In this document: positions 34,501 to 41,851 of the stretch, piece by piece
Position numbering within the stretch: the stretch's first letter is position 1
Layout of the letters: every line of letters begins with the position of its first letter
Program-made: the position numbers and the translations under genes
Notes under the pieces: generated by a model
The model's input: only the letters and a program-made list of their open reading frames with translations
Databases searched by the model: none
Told to the model about the DNA's origin: nothing
DNA from: Paenibacillus sp. HB172176
GTDB lineage: Bacteria > Bacillota > Bacilli > Paenibacillales > Paenibacillaceae
Length of the DNA stretch: 45,180 nucleotides
Reading direction: 5' to 3'
NCBI RefSeq assembly: GCF_011947265.1
Contig: NZ_JAATHD010000038.1
Coordinates: 1 to 45,180, forward strand

Positions 34501-35022
34501 CTCGCCTCGAAGCGGATAATGAACGGTGTTGCGGATGACAGCTTTGCCCCGGATCGCTCCACTACACGCGCGGAATTTGCAGCTGTGCTCGTGCGCTCAT
34601 TAGGACTGACAGCAGCGGACGACGAGAGCCTGTCCTTCGTCGACATAAGCGAAGGGGATTGGTATGCGGATGCCATTGCCATTGCTGCGAGAGCCGGTCT
34701 CGTTCATGGCTTCGCGGACGATTCGTTCAGACCGAACGACGCCATTACGCGCGAGCAAATGGCCGTTATGCTGTCGAGAGCGCTAAGCTTTGCGGGTCAG
34801 TCTGTCAGCGATGAGGCTCAACAAACGACTGCTCTTGCCGGCTACGCGGACAACGGCTCTGTCAACTCGTGGGCGAGGGATTCCATGTCGGAGTTAATCT
34901 TGGCCGGAATCATCAAGGGCAGAACACAGACCATAATCGCGCCAGCCGAGCTCGCAACGAGAGCGGAAGCCACTGTCATGATGAAACGATTGTTGAAATT
35001 TATGGAATTTATGAACGAATAG
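28561..35022 (+). CDS. Giant SLH-anchored surface protein with two DUF4874/DUF4832-type modules
   Basis: This 2153-residue exported protein starts at TTG 28561, 6 bases after AGAGGGGG; the frame is open back to 28486 without a ribosome site. In order it has a signal peptide (about 1-35), module 1 (about 61-516), a binding-type beta-sandwich (about 534-682), two tandem related beta-sandwiches (about 709-910 and 911-1112), module 2 (about 1141-1612), a Big_2 Ig-like domain (about 1615-1702), a Gly/Ser/Thr linker, an uncharacterised domain, and three SLH repeats (about 1965-2153) that dock onto pyruvylated wall polymer. Both modules keep NPLKGF, ARGNQA, YDGDPRIGF, GEWHTYPYD, IGYHDDSF and MRPEIQ-type motifs. 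They look like TIM-barrel glycosidase relatives, and the Glu of GEWHTYP is a candidate catalytic residue. The substrate is unknown. Confidence 0.92.
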   Translation: MKMFSWRQTRSTAVKWFLVFCFIIAYFANLAPAASADPAGVPAAVVQSPEADDALTVHNLAAAPSPLDNPLKGFAPFYPWPTQDSFPHSMEWVYVPLKAVMDGPDSFTFDTGLEPILDEIAARGNQAAMRVYLEYPGKEDAIPQFIHDSGVAMRHNDTFNQIEPDYDDPKMVSYLESFIAAFGERYDGDPRIGFIHMGLVGLWGEWHTYPYDEDTADSLPNYMPNDETIHTIFAAYDNAFKYTKLEVRYAKLPNAADYHIGYHDDSFGYKEGDPLQSVTQPESMGGAYYSFMTQMLAAGSENKWMTESIGGEVRPEIQSAFFNGGDNVDSAIDDIELTHATWMINQYGISNYSANDAAVAEGVRKMGYDLNVVSSHYNNVPEGSPLKVGVSIENNGVAPFSYPWKVEVGVKDVSGNIVKTWDTPWDITRVMPSQIRTYPEWNIPGDPKYMDFGEPYYFDTTIASPELEDGYYYLVMKVVNPLEEISSAAKQLRFANADQAQDGWLSLGSVLVGECESPCEAPPTTPPAPEQPANRLVIDNYDGVPSWPGTNDLGKYSGASGYANGTGGAGVVQDGALVLQYAGGGWLNSDINQDISSMKRLILRIKGAAGGEENEINIGLGGVMKTIGELSGDGITTEYKDIVIDFAENGIDVSNSTLSLSISPAWGSEGTVYIDEIYLTDGDGESGSPTSDPDSPNPDPETPEQAMPSLVDDFESYADDAALQDVWVEAWSDIPGSVSRTLDESTYSSGSQAMKLSVADSQATWSNIKRQIPEANRDWSPYDGISFWVNNAASDNKDLSLNIALITPVANGEFALKTGGSALIPTADGGWKEAAFDGGSLHVAAGYQGLVRIPWDQFVQSAWQCDNDQEQCSASFDPAEVDELQFGYAPSAFAGTEITIDDIALFRADKALDDFEAYADDAALQAAWPISWETAEHSVLRSIDQANVSNGDQALQFTVTNPEATWANIQHPIAEPDRDWSDYSGLTFWVNNTSPSSKNMDLSLTVITPVQRGEFSLKEGGSAQYYNSSSGEWEEVGFNGASLSVASDYRGMIRMPWDQLIQAAWQCDNDQGACSASFDPSSVIGVQFGFNPSAQSDNVLSIDALGLYALTGRTSGAGEETPTEEPVARPEPPTWATEGGTFDLQYEAAPAGNPLKGFLPFYDASEEAYFTDGDDWRDRPAQLPYSMEFFYLPLSKLMNNIDDFNWDELDRRISDIAARGNQAVFRIYLDYPNKPSGIPQFLLDEGLQTYDYTAYDNGKDATSVAPNYNDPSLMAALENFIGALGARYDGDPRIGFITAGLIGFWGEWHTYPYDGQVISPGASEPNPNYMASPANMKRVLEAFDNSFDDTQLVVRYPVSNSTFETKDFDIGYHDDSFAFETLPASMGGQSWKFWGRVIDAGDTSFWKTKSMGGEMRPEIQVKMWNNNPPIYNEPSTPIGGSQGEDYYTSLNLTHASWLIAQGIFQTPLDAEPLARATEGSRSMGYDYVLPAAYLDAADGQLKVGMELENRGVAPFYYDWNVELAARDEDGIVSVWQPGWHLQDLLPNENGYENNMLFEAADNPALSNGMYDILVRYVNPLEALNSDAKSFRFSNAEQAGDGWLKLGSVEVANSLAEVPIRVTGLQATTAGEIKLKPGSTSQLAVTVVPQNAGNKGVVWSSSNAKAAYVSGNGLVTAVGAGQTVITARTLDGNWEKTFQVTVASDSGTGSGTGSGTGSGSGSPSTPTTTPNEPVNGEVALGAEAMIIEQLTNGNGLTETVATLDTDKLKAAFKALQGSSNEKRSVLVKVDNAGGNAKVKLSSAAFADVMNDMPNAVLQVQTDDGSYKLPLEALDLSAIAESLGARLGEMTVSISISKLAGSEADSIAVQAEEEGMRLLAPLYEYSITIESNGKTIDVNRFGSVYVERTIILPESIDSAHATAVLYDPATKSFTFVPAVFNAKDGSTEVIIKRNGNSMYTVVSSDKTFSDLNGHWAKTDIELLASKRIMNGVADDSFAPDRSTTRAEFAAVLVRSLGLTAADDESLSFVDISEGDWYADAIAIAARAGLVHGFADDSFRPNDAITREQMAVMLSRALSFAGQSVSDEAQQTTALAGYADNGSVNSWARDSMSELILAGIIKGRTQTIIAPAELATRAEATVMMKRLLKFMEFMNE

Positions 35023-35054
35023 TTGAAACGAACGTAATCGTTATTCTCCATCAG

Positions 35055-35107
35055 GGACACTTTCAGCGCCGTTGCTCTTGCAGCAGCATCGCCGGAAGTG
35101 TCCTTTT
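35055..35107 (+). terminator. Terminator after the SLH protein gene
   Basis: GGACACTT (35055-35062) pairs with AAGTGTCC (35096-35103) around a long, partly folded loop, followed by TTTTC. The extended loop makes it less typical. Confidence 0.65.
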
Positions 35108-35164
35108 CACCACAATAGCGTATAAGTTTCCTGGACATTTAAACTGTAAATTCATTTGGCGATA

Positions 35165-35250
35165 AAACTTTCCTCATGCTTACGAAGCTGCTTTGCTCCG
35201 CAAAGCTTTAGGTCGCTCATCTTCGAAAGGCCGAGGGTAGAGGATTTCTC
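35165..35250 (+). repeat. Dispersed repeat, copy 2
   Basis: This matches 90-176 with three substitutions and one missing T. The hairpin GCTTTGC/GCAAAGC is unchanged. It lies in the leader region of the sulfatase gene. Confidence 0.85.
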
Positions 35251-35627
35251 GTATTCTTTTCAAAATTTCGAGGCGGGGTCGTTTCCCGGATTGTGATGGA
35301 TTGGAGGAATGCGGATTCGCCCTCTGCGATAAGGTTCAGGATGGATTTGCAGCTGACGGACATTTGCGACCTTTAGAAGCTTGTTTTTGCCAATTCAGAA
35401 TTTTAGAGCAAATCGCATCGCGACGGCAAGCGGACAGTACGGATTATTGCAGTAAAATAGCAGGAATTTATAATGGAACTCGAATTTATGTCGGTATACT
35501 TAGTGTTAAAAGCGTTTTCATGTTTGTAAACCGCCATTGAAGCGAAAGGGCTTCATTGTCAGGAGCAGGTCATGTGACGATGACGGTGGTTGTTCATTCG
35601 AATGCTAAGCGATGAGGAGATGTTGTG
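35251..35627 (+). other. Long non-coding leader of the sulfatase gene
   Basis: No convincing gene was found in these 377 bases. A 79-codon open frame at 35301 lacks family features and a proper start. The first part shows weak, gapped similarity to 177-262 next to repeat copy 1, so the repeat may be the best-kept piece of a longer decayed element. TAAAAT near 35452 could be a -10 box. Confidence 0.45.
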
Positions 35628-37154
35628 ATGAAAAACGGAAAAAAGAATGTTGTCGTCATCATGACCGACCAGCAAAGAAGCGACGTCCGGGCACTGGAAG
35701 GTTATCCCTTGGATACGACGCCGTTCCTGGACAGCCTGGCGCAAAACGGAACATGGTTCGACAAGGCGTATACGACGATGCCGATCTGCGGGCCCGCGAG
35801 AACCAGTCTGTTGACCGGCTGCTGGCCCAGCGCGCATCGCGTGAGCGGGAATTTCTGTTTGGACCAGGCTGTCTACGAGAAGGACTTATTCGATGTAGCC
35901 AAAGAACAGGGCTATGCCACGGCGCTCATAGGCAAAAATCACAGTTATCTTCGACCCGAGCAAAAAACTGACTTTTGCCTGGAACAAGGTCATTGGGGCG
36001 GCTTCGGACCTCAGCGGACGGACGAAGAGAAGGCTTACGATGGGTGGCTGAAGACGCTATCTCAAGTCAGCATGGAAGCAACGCCGTTCCCGCTGCATTG
36101 CCAGCTTCCCTATCGTGCGGTATCGGCTGCGCAAAGCTGGATTCGGGAGCAACGAGAGCAACAAGAGCAACAACGAGAGCAGCCCTTCATGATGTGGCTC
36201 AGCTTCCCGGAGCCGCATAATCCGTATCAAGCGCCCGAGCCGTATTATTCCATGTTCGATCCGGAGGAGCTGCCGCCGCTTCGGGCCAAGGAAGACGAGC
36301 GGGATCGCAAAGGAGAGAAGTGGAAGTTTTACGGCGATCAAATCGAACACTTTCTCCCGGACTACAAGGAACGCATTCCGAGAGCCCGTTCCAATTATCT
36401 GGGAATGCTTCGCCTGATCGACGACCAGATTCGGCGATTCGTGCAATTCCTCGAGGACGAGGCGCTGCTGGAGAACACGCTGATCGTCTTTGTCTCCGAC
36501 CACGGAGATTTTGTCGGCGAATATGAGCTGATCAAGAAAGGGCCCGAGGCGCCGGATATTCTGACGCGCATTCCGCTCCAGTTCTACGGACCGGGCGTCG
36601 CGGCGAGCGCAAGTCCGCATCCGGCCCATGTGTCGCTCGCGGATATCATGCCGACGGTGTGCGAGGCGATGGGCAGTCCGATTCCCGCCAGTGTGCAAGG
36701 ACGCAGCCTCTGGCCAATTCTGGCTGGCGGAGACTATCCCGAACGGGAGTTTCAAAGCGTATTCGCCGAACACGGCTACGGCGGGCTGTATCATGTCAAT
36801 GGAGATGAACCGCAATTCGATCTGGTAGGCAAAGTGACGAACGGCGTCGCCCTATTTAACGAATTGAACAGATACACGCAATCCGGCTGGCTGCGCACCG
36901 TCCGCAAAGGCGATTGGAAGCTCAACCTCGATATGCATGGCAGGGGAGAGCTCTATCAGATTGCGAGAGATCCGCTCGAACTGAACAATTTGTTCGGGCA
37001 AGAAGCCAGCAGGGATGTCGAGAGAGAAATGCTGGCCGAGCTGTGCACCTGGATGATTCGCGTGCAAGCGCCGACCTTGCCGGAGGGCAAGGAATATCCG
37101 CTGAAGCGGGATTTTCGCAATTATTGGTTCTCGACCAAGCCGGAATTGCGTTAA
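35628..37154 (+). CDS. Sulfatase (arylsulfatase-type, formylglycine-dependent)
   Basis: This 508-residue alkaline-phosphatase-superfamily enzyme hydrolyses sulfate esters. The Cys-type maturation motif C-x-P-x-R is MPICGPARTSLLTG (Cys54), which must be converted to formylglycine. Metal ligands are seen in MTDQQRSD (Asp14) and in VSDHGDFVG. No signal peptide is present, so it probably acts inside the cell on imported sulfated sugars. ATG at 35628 follows GAGGAGATG; GTG at 35625 is an alternative. No formylglycine-generating enzyme gene is in the window. The nearby isomerase and dehydrogenase genes suggest that it desulfates a sugar before further breakdown. Confidence 0.93.
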   Translation: MKNGKKNVVVIMTDQQRSDVRALEGYPLDTTPFLDSLAQNGTWFDKAYTTMPICGPARTSLLTGCWPSAHRVSGNFCLDQAVYEKDLFDVAKEQGYATALIGKNHSYLRPEQKTDFCLEQGHWGGFGPQRTDEEKAYDGWLKTLSQVSMEATPFPLHCQLPYRAVSAAQSWIREQREQQEQQREQPFMMWLSFPEPHNPYQAPEPYYSMFDPEELPPLRAKEDERDRKGEKWKFYGDQIEHFLPDYKERIPRARSNYLGMLRLIDDQIRRFVQFLEDEALLENTLIVFVSDHGDFVGEYELIKKGPEAPDILTRIPLQFYGPGVAASASPHPAHVSLADIMPTVCEAMGSPIPASVQGRSLWPILAGGDYPEREFQSVFAEHGYGGLYHVNGDEPQFDLVGKVTNGVALFNELNRYTQSGWLRTVRKGDWKLNLDMHGRGELYQIARDPLELNNLFGQEASRDVEREMLAELCTWMIRVQAPTLPEGKEYPLKRDFRNYWFSTKPELR

Positions 37155-37209
37155 TCAATTGTTAGTTGCTGTCCATGCTAGCGAACTATTATATAGCTGC
37201 ATGATTCGT

Positions 37210-37243
37210 AGCGACCATCTTCGCTTTGGAGATGGTCGCTTTG
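37210..37243 (+). terminator. Terminator after the sulfatase gene
   Basis: An 11-bp perfect stem (AGCGACCATCT at 37210-37220 with 37230-37240), then TTTGC. The U-run is short. Confidence 0.75.
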
Positions 37244-37352
37244 CATATTGGGCGAAATGAGATTGCCTATACAAAGCTTTAATGATTTCAAGCAAATGAA
37301 CGTTCATTCACCAGGAGAATTGAAAGCTGTCTGCGTGGTAATGAATAGCTAA

Positions 37353-38126
37353 TCAGCGATTTCGTTGTCGATAGGAGCCTGGCGATTCTCCGACATGCCG
37401 GGTGAACATTCGGCTGAAATGAGCATAAGAGTGAAAGCCGCAGGAGTAGGCAACATCCTCGAGAGGCAAGTCATCATAGAGTATCCGTTCTTTGGCCAGA
37501 GTAAGGCGAATTTGTATGACATACTGAATGATGGAGCAGTGAAAGGTGGACTTGAACAATTCAGAAGCGCGAGAAACACCCAAATTAACTGCAGCAGCGA
37601 CCTCACTAAGCTTAAGCGATTCGGTTGCACGCTTCTCGATGTATTCCTTCATATGGTAAGGAGCATAGCGATGGGTTGAAGGATGCATCCGTAATCTCTT
37701 GATCGTCAAGAGGAGGATGCGAAGATAGTAGTGCTGAATGAGGCTCTCGTCTCTTGGCTGTCGGCGTTGTTCATAGATGATGTGCTGAAACAAGTGCATG
37801 AGCTGATCGTCTATACCAACAGTGATGAGACGTGAGTATTCTTTATCCCACCATTGATCAAGAGCTTCACCGTTGCAACGAATGAAATAATCTGCACATC
37901 TTGCATCAGGCGAAGCATCATCCTCGAGCGTATAATGATCGCCTGGTCGACATAGCAGAAGATCTCCTTGATGCTGTTCATAGAGAACATGGTTGAGTCG
38001 AATACGGCTGCTTCCTTCCGTTTGATAGCGGATGAGATAGCAGGAGAGATGACTTTCTCCCGAGAATGGCTTGATATGTACGGCGTGGTTGCAGGTTAAC
38101 ACATCAATTGTGCTCATCTCAAGCAT
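37353..38126 (-). CDS. AraC-family transcriptional regulator
   Basis: The product is 257 residues from ATG at 38126, which has TTGGAG 9 bases upstream; an in-frame TTG at 38141 is an alternative. The N-terminal half is a cupin-like sensor domain (SCYLIRYQTEGSSRI then GDLLLCRPGDHYTLE). The C-terminal 100 residues form the double HTH (LKLSEVAAAVNLGVSRASEL and LEDVAYSCGFHSYAHFSRMF). It is divergent from the isomerase/dehydrogenase pair at 38271 and is the likely activator of that pair in response to a sugar. Confidence 0.93.
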   Translation of the reverse strand: MLEMSTIDVLTCNHAVHIKPFSGESHLSCYLIRYQTEGSSRIRLNHVLYEQHQGDLLLCRPGDHYTLEDDASPDARCADYFIRCNGEALDQWWDKEYSRLITVGIDDQLMHLFQHIIYEQRRQPRDESLIQHYYLRILLLTIKRLRMHPSTHRYAPYHMKEYIEKRATESLKLSEVAAAVNLGVSRASELFKSTFHCSIIQYVIQIRLTLAKERILYDDLPLEDVAYSCGFHSYAHFSRMFTRHVGESPGSYRQRNR

Positions 38127-38270
38127 GGCAGTTGGCTCCAATCAAATAATCGTAAGATAGATCATATATTTGGCAGATTGTATATGTTCATCCTATCCCA
38201 TAATGATTATGATGTAAACGAATACTTGATCTTAGTTTGTTTTTTGAATCGGAATAAACAGGAGGTTCAT

Positions 38271-39023
38271 ATGGTAGAGAGAATAGCGCTTCAATTGCAT
38301 ACAGTGCGAGAGGAGTGTAAAGCGGATTTTCCGGGCACATTGAGAAAATTGGGGGAAATGGGATGGCCGGCCGTTCAATTTGCAGGCTTTCATGACTATA
38401 ATCCGGCCGAGCTTAAAGCGGTGCTGGATGAGACTGGGATGAAAACGGCAGGGCTTCATGTCAATCTGATGCAATTAACAGAACAAGCGGATGAGCTTGT
38501 TGCAGAAGCTCGCCGATTTGGCACGCGCGATCTGATCTGTTCGAACACGCCGCAGGATATGCGCAATGAAGCGGGCTTTCGCGAGATGAAGGCACGGCTC
38601 GGGGACGTTGCGCGGAAACTGGAGAGCGAAGGCATTCGAATCAGTTATCATAACCATGCCTTTGAATTGGAGGAAGCCGTTGGCGATCAGACCGCATTAT
38701 CGTTCCTTCTTGAGCCAAGTGAAGACAATCCGCTTCTGGCTGAGCTTGATGTGTATTGGCTTAAGAAAGGCGGCTATGACCCGGCATCCTTCTTAACCCC
38801 ATATGTAAACAGAATGCCAATTATTCATTTGAAGGATATGACGAGCGACGAAGAAGAAACCTTTGCCGAGATCGGAACCGGCAGTATTGATTTTAAACCG
38901 ATCCTGCAGTGGTGCGAGCAAAGCGGAGTAGAATGGTATGTGGTGGAGCAAGATCGTTGTCGCCGTTCTCCGTTGGAGTCTGTCGAGATTAGCTTGAAGA
39001 ACCTGAAGCAACTGTTAGGTTGA
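38271..39023 (+). CDS. Sugar phosphate isomerase/epimerase (TIM barrel)
   Basis: The product is 250 residues from the ATG after AGGAGG. It is a xylose-isomerase-like TIM barrel with the metal site YHNHAFELE, AELDVYWLKKGG, IIHLKDMT and VVEQDRC, as in its paralogue at 19212. It lies 43 bases upstream of a Gfo/Idh/MocA dehydrogenase gene in the reverse gene order of the first pair. It probably isomerises or epimerises a keto-sugar made by that dehydrogenase. Confidence 0.93.
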   Translation: MVERIALQLHTVREECKADFPGTLRKLGEMGWPAVQFAGFHDYNPAELKAVLDETGMKTAGLHVNLMQLTEQADELVAEARRFGTRDLICSNTPQDMRNEAGFREMKARLGDVARKLESEGIRISYHNHAFELEEAVGDQTALSFLLEPSEDNPLLAELDVYWLKKGGYDPASFLTPYVNRMPIIHLKDMTSDEEETFAEIGTGSIDFKPILQWCEQSGVEWYVVEQDRCRRSPLESVEISLKNLKQLLG

Positions 39024-39066
39024 AAATATCAAACGAACTACATTTGAATATAGGGGTGTGAATGAC

Positions 39067-40134
39067 ATGACCGAATCGTTGAAGTTTGGAATTGTTGGGG
39101 CTGGAAATATTTTTAAATCAGCACATCTGCCACATATTATGGCGGCTGAGGATATGTCCATCGTTGCTATTTGTGATATTAATGAAGAGAGAGCCAAGAC
39201 GCTTGCAGAGGAACATGGTATCCCCCATGTATTTACAGATTATAATGAAATGCTGGAGAAGTGCCCTGAGATTAACGCGCTGGATATCTGTACGCCAAAT
39301 CTGTATCATTCCAAGGTGGCGGTAGCGGGGTTGAAGGCAGGTAAGCATGTATTCTGTGAGAAGCCTGATGCTGTAAATCCGGAGGAAGCGCAGAAGATGG
39401 CTGATGCTGCAATCGAGTCAGGCAAGATGCTTATGGTTATGCGCAACAATCGCTTCACGCCAGCTTCGCAATATTTGAAGCGTTATATCGAGGAAGGCCA
39501 TATGGGTGATATCTATACGGGTCGCTGCGGGTGGGTTCGCCGCCGGGGCATCCCGGGCAAGGGCGGGTGGTTTACTAACAAGGAGCTTTCTGGAGGAGGT
39601 CCGCTTATCGACCTTGGCGTCCACTTCATCGATCTTGCGATATGGTTAATGGGGAATCCGAAGCCGATTGCGGTATCCGGGGCAACCTACTCCAAGTTCG
39701 CGGACAATGAACTGTCCGACTCGATTCACAGCAAATTCGGCGAGAAGCAAGCTGATGGCGTCTATGATGTAGAGGATCTGGCAACGGGCTTTATTCGTTT
39801 CGATAACGGAGCAACGCTGCAAATCGAATTTAGCTGGGCTTCGAATGTTGAAACGGGGATGAATTTCGTAGAGCTTAGAGGCACGAAGGCAGGCTCAAGC
39901 ATACGTAATAGCGAGCTTGAGATCTATTCGGAGACAGCGGGACAGCTCGTTGATATTAAGCCGGTGCTGCGTAAGGATTCGGTCGGTGGACATGGTCGTA
40001 ATATTCTGCACTTTGCAGACTGCGTGCTAAGAGGCGAGAGTCCTATATTCGAGCCGGAGCAAGGCGTGAATATGGTTAAGATTCTGACGGCGATTTACGA
40101 ATCTGCTGAAACCGGTCGTGAAGTGCGACTGTAG
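39067..40134 (+). CDS. Gfo/Idh/MocA-family oxidoreductase
   Basis: The product is 355 residues from ATG 39067, 8 bases after AGGGGTG; the GTG at 39058 lies on the ribosome site. The Rossmann motif is GIVGAGNIFKSAHLPH, the catalytic Lys is in EKPDAVN, and the His is in DLGVHFIDLAIWLMG. All are standard for NAD(P)-dependent sugar dehydrogenases. It is only distantly related to the dehydrogenase at 18180. It is co-transcribed with the isomerase upstream and followed by a terminator. Confidence 0.94.
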   Translation: MTESLKFGIVGAGNIFKSAHLPHIMAAEDMSIVAICDINEERAKTLAEEHGIPHVFTDYNEMLEKCPEINALDICTPNLYHSKVAVAGLKAGKHVFCEKPDAVNPEEAQKMADAAIESGKMLMVMRNNRFTPASQYLKRYIEEGHMGDIYTGRCGWVRRRGIPGKGGWFTNKELSGGGPLIDLGVHFIDLAIWLMGNPKPIAVSGATYSKFADNELSDSIHSKFGEKQADGVYDVEDLATGFIRFDNGATLQIEFSWASNVETGMNFVELRGTKAGSSIRNSELEIYSETAGQLVDIKPVLRKDSVGGHGRNILHFADCVLRGESPIFEPEQGVNMVKILTAIYESAETGREVRL

Positions 40135-40256
40135 GTTGTAGAGAACGGCTGTCGAGCAGAGCGGATTGGATCGAGTCGAGTCGGAATCCATAGCGGTTAT
40201 TGCAAGAAAAGAAACGGGCTTTCTTCACCGAGTTGAATAAGAGTGATAGGTTCTGT

Positions 40257-40300
40257 AAGACGCAGCCTTCCTGATTGGGAGGTATTGCGTCTTTATTTTA
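40257..40300 (+). terminator. Terminator after the dehydrogenase gene
   Basis: AAGACGCA (40257-40264) pairs with TGCGTCTT (40286-40293), with an inner CCTTCC/GGGAGG pairing, followed by a T-rich tail. Confidence 0.88.
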
Positions 40301-40417
40301 TAGGTTGCATGGTTTATGAACGAAATGGATGAGAAATGAATGCAAGTATTGATCGTCCCAAGAAACTTTTTCCACTAAATCCACGTCTAGTGTTATATCC
40401 ATTACATTTGTGAGAGG

Positions 40418-41506
40418 GTGGGCATTCTGAAAAAGTTTATTCTTGGTCTCCTATGCGGAATGGCAATATGTCTTGCTACTGCCGCTTCCAGTTCTGAGGT
40501 TAGAGCTATCCTGTTCCCAACTGTTATAACCTATCAAATAAATGATGAGGTCACACGATCTGACGGCGAAGACATTATTCTCAATTACAACCAGCATCTT
40601 TATGTGCCTCTTCGCTCTTTCGCCGAGCATATGGGAAGCACTGTTGAATACGCACCGCCGGGAAGTTATGGACATTCTAAAGCTACCGTATCTGTTTATA
40701 AGCTTGATGACAAGGATTTCACAATCTTCGATGAAAGCAACACCGTCGGAATGGGCAAATTCACTTTATCGTTTGATGACTTGAATTATAGTGCTCCATT
40801 GTTAACCGGAACGTTAAAATTTAATCAATCACTCCCAACTGACAAACAACTGGTCGTTTCTTTGCTGAATCAGGATGGAGATGTTATTGCTGTATCTGAG
40901 CAACTTAAGCTGGCATATAGACAAGCTGATGAAATGGTTGCAGGTGAGATTACTAAATTCTCTACAGAATTTCCTTATATAGATGAGCCCGATCAGTATA
41001 GCTTGCAGCTTCAAATCGTGCCCCAAACCACATGGAATTTTAATCAAATCTATTCGGAATCCGTTCTTACCGGAGCTGGGGGTCTCGATGGTTATCCATT
41101 AATCGTAGGGACATATATAGACGCGGATACAGTCAAGTTAAACCAATCTGTAGAAATTGGCGCTCGATTGATTAATATAAGCGACGATGATGATATTACG
41201 ATTCAGGAAGATTTGTTTTTTTATCTTGATATTTATAAAATGGAAAATAACAGCCGAGTATTGGTGCGTACATTAAAAACCGAACCTTTTACCGGAAATA
41301 TCCCCTATAGGAAGGGCAGCTATTACACATCGGTTTCCTGGGATCAAAAGGATGAGAATGGCAATTCGTTAGCCAAGGGCGAATACTGGTTTAAGCCGCG
41401 GCTTCCCAGCCAAGCCACAGGTACGCTTTCAAGCGATCCTGAAAAAACAGTGACTTTCGAGTTGGAAGATTCTATGGGAGCAAACCAAATCATCTTGATT
41501 GAGTGA
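40418..41506 (+). CDS. Exported protein with copper amine oxidase N-terminal-like (stalk) domain
   Basis: The product is 362 residues from GTG 40418, behind GAGAGG. A signal peptide (about 1-29) is followed by a stalk domain with ILNYNQHLYVPLRSFAEHMG, the marker of the copper amine oxidase N-domain family seen in Bacillota cell-surface proteins. The rest (about 85-362) appears to be beta-rich (for example EIGARLINISDDDDITIQED) and is of no family I recognise. It stands alone between two terminators and contains more A/T-rich codons than its neighbours. It is probably an extracellular structural or protein-binding factor. Confidence 0.75.
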   Translation: MGILKKFILGLLCGMAICLATAASSSEVRAILFPTVITYQINDEVTRSDGEDIILNYNQHLYVPLRSFAEHMGSTVEYAPPGSYGHSKATVSVYKLDDKDFTIFDESNTVGMGKFTLSFDDLNYSAPLLTGTLKFNQSLPTDKQLVVSLLNQDGDVIAVSEQLKLAYRQADEMVAGEITKFSTEFPYIDEPDQYSLQLQIVPQTTWNFNQIYSESVLTGAGGLDGYPLIVGTYIDADTVKLNQSVEIGARLINISDDDDITIQEDLFFYLDIYKMENNSRVLVRTLKTEPFTGNIPYRKGSYYTSVSWDQKDENGNSLAKGEYWFKPRLPSQATGTLSSDPEKTVTFELEDSMGANQIILIE

Positions 41507-41566
41507 TTTTTGAGATCTGAGCATTGAAAACGGAAGATTTCGAGTTTGGAATGCTATTGATAAAGA

Positions 41567-41603
41567 AGCGGAGTCGCCTTAACAGGCTCGATTCCGTTTT
41601 TTT
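41567..41603 (+). terminator. Terminator after the stalk-domain gene
   Basis: CGGAGTCG (41569-41576) pairs with CGATTCCG (41589-41596), with one G-U pair and flanking A-T pairs, followed by seven T. Confidence 0.85.
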
Positions 41604-41851
41604 GCGTGCGTGATAGCATTTTCGCTGGCTCAGATTTTACCGAACATTTTGTCCACTTAGCGGGTTAATAAGATTCCTCCACCTTAAATATGGGGCAGCC
41701 ATTCTTTAATCCTCGGCATTTCGCCGCGGGGCACAGAGTCTTATGATTAAGCTATCAAAGGCGCACCTGATGCTAGAAGCGGGAGGATTTGCGCAGATTC
41801 TTCCGCCACATTTAATCTAATTCGCAGAAAACCTTGAGGGGGATATGAAAC
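41604..41851 (+). other. Leader region of the second importer operon
   Basis: No gene was seen. It contains CTTAAATATGGGGC at 41683-41696, shared with the SLH protein leader, and the ribosome site GAGGGGGAT before the ATG at 41852. The promoter could not be placed with confidence. Confidence 0.45.

Noticed and set aside
35301..35540. 79-codon open frame in the sulfatase leader
   Set aside because: It begins with TTG without a proper ribosome site, is Cys-rich without a pattern, and follows the dispersed repeat. It is more likely non-coding.
35524..35540. Possible catabolite-response (cre) site upstream of the sulfatase gene
   Set aside because: TTGTAAACCGCCATTG resembles the consensus but the central CG is displaced by one base. 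The match is too weak to report as a site.
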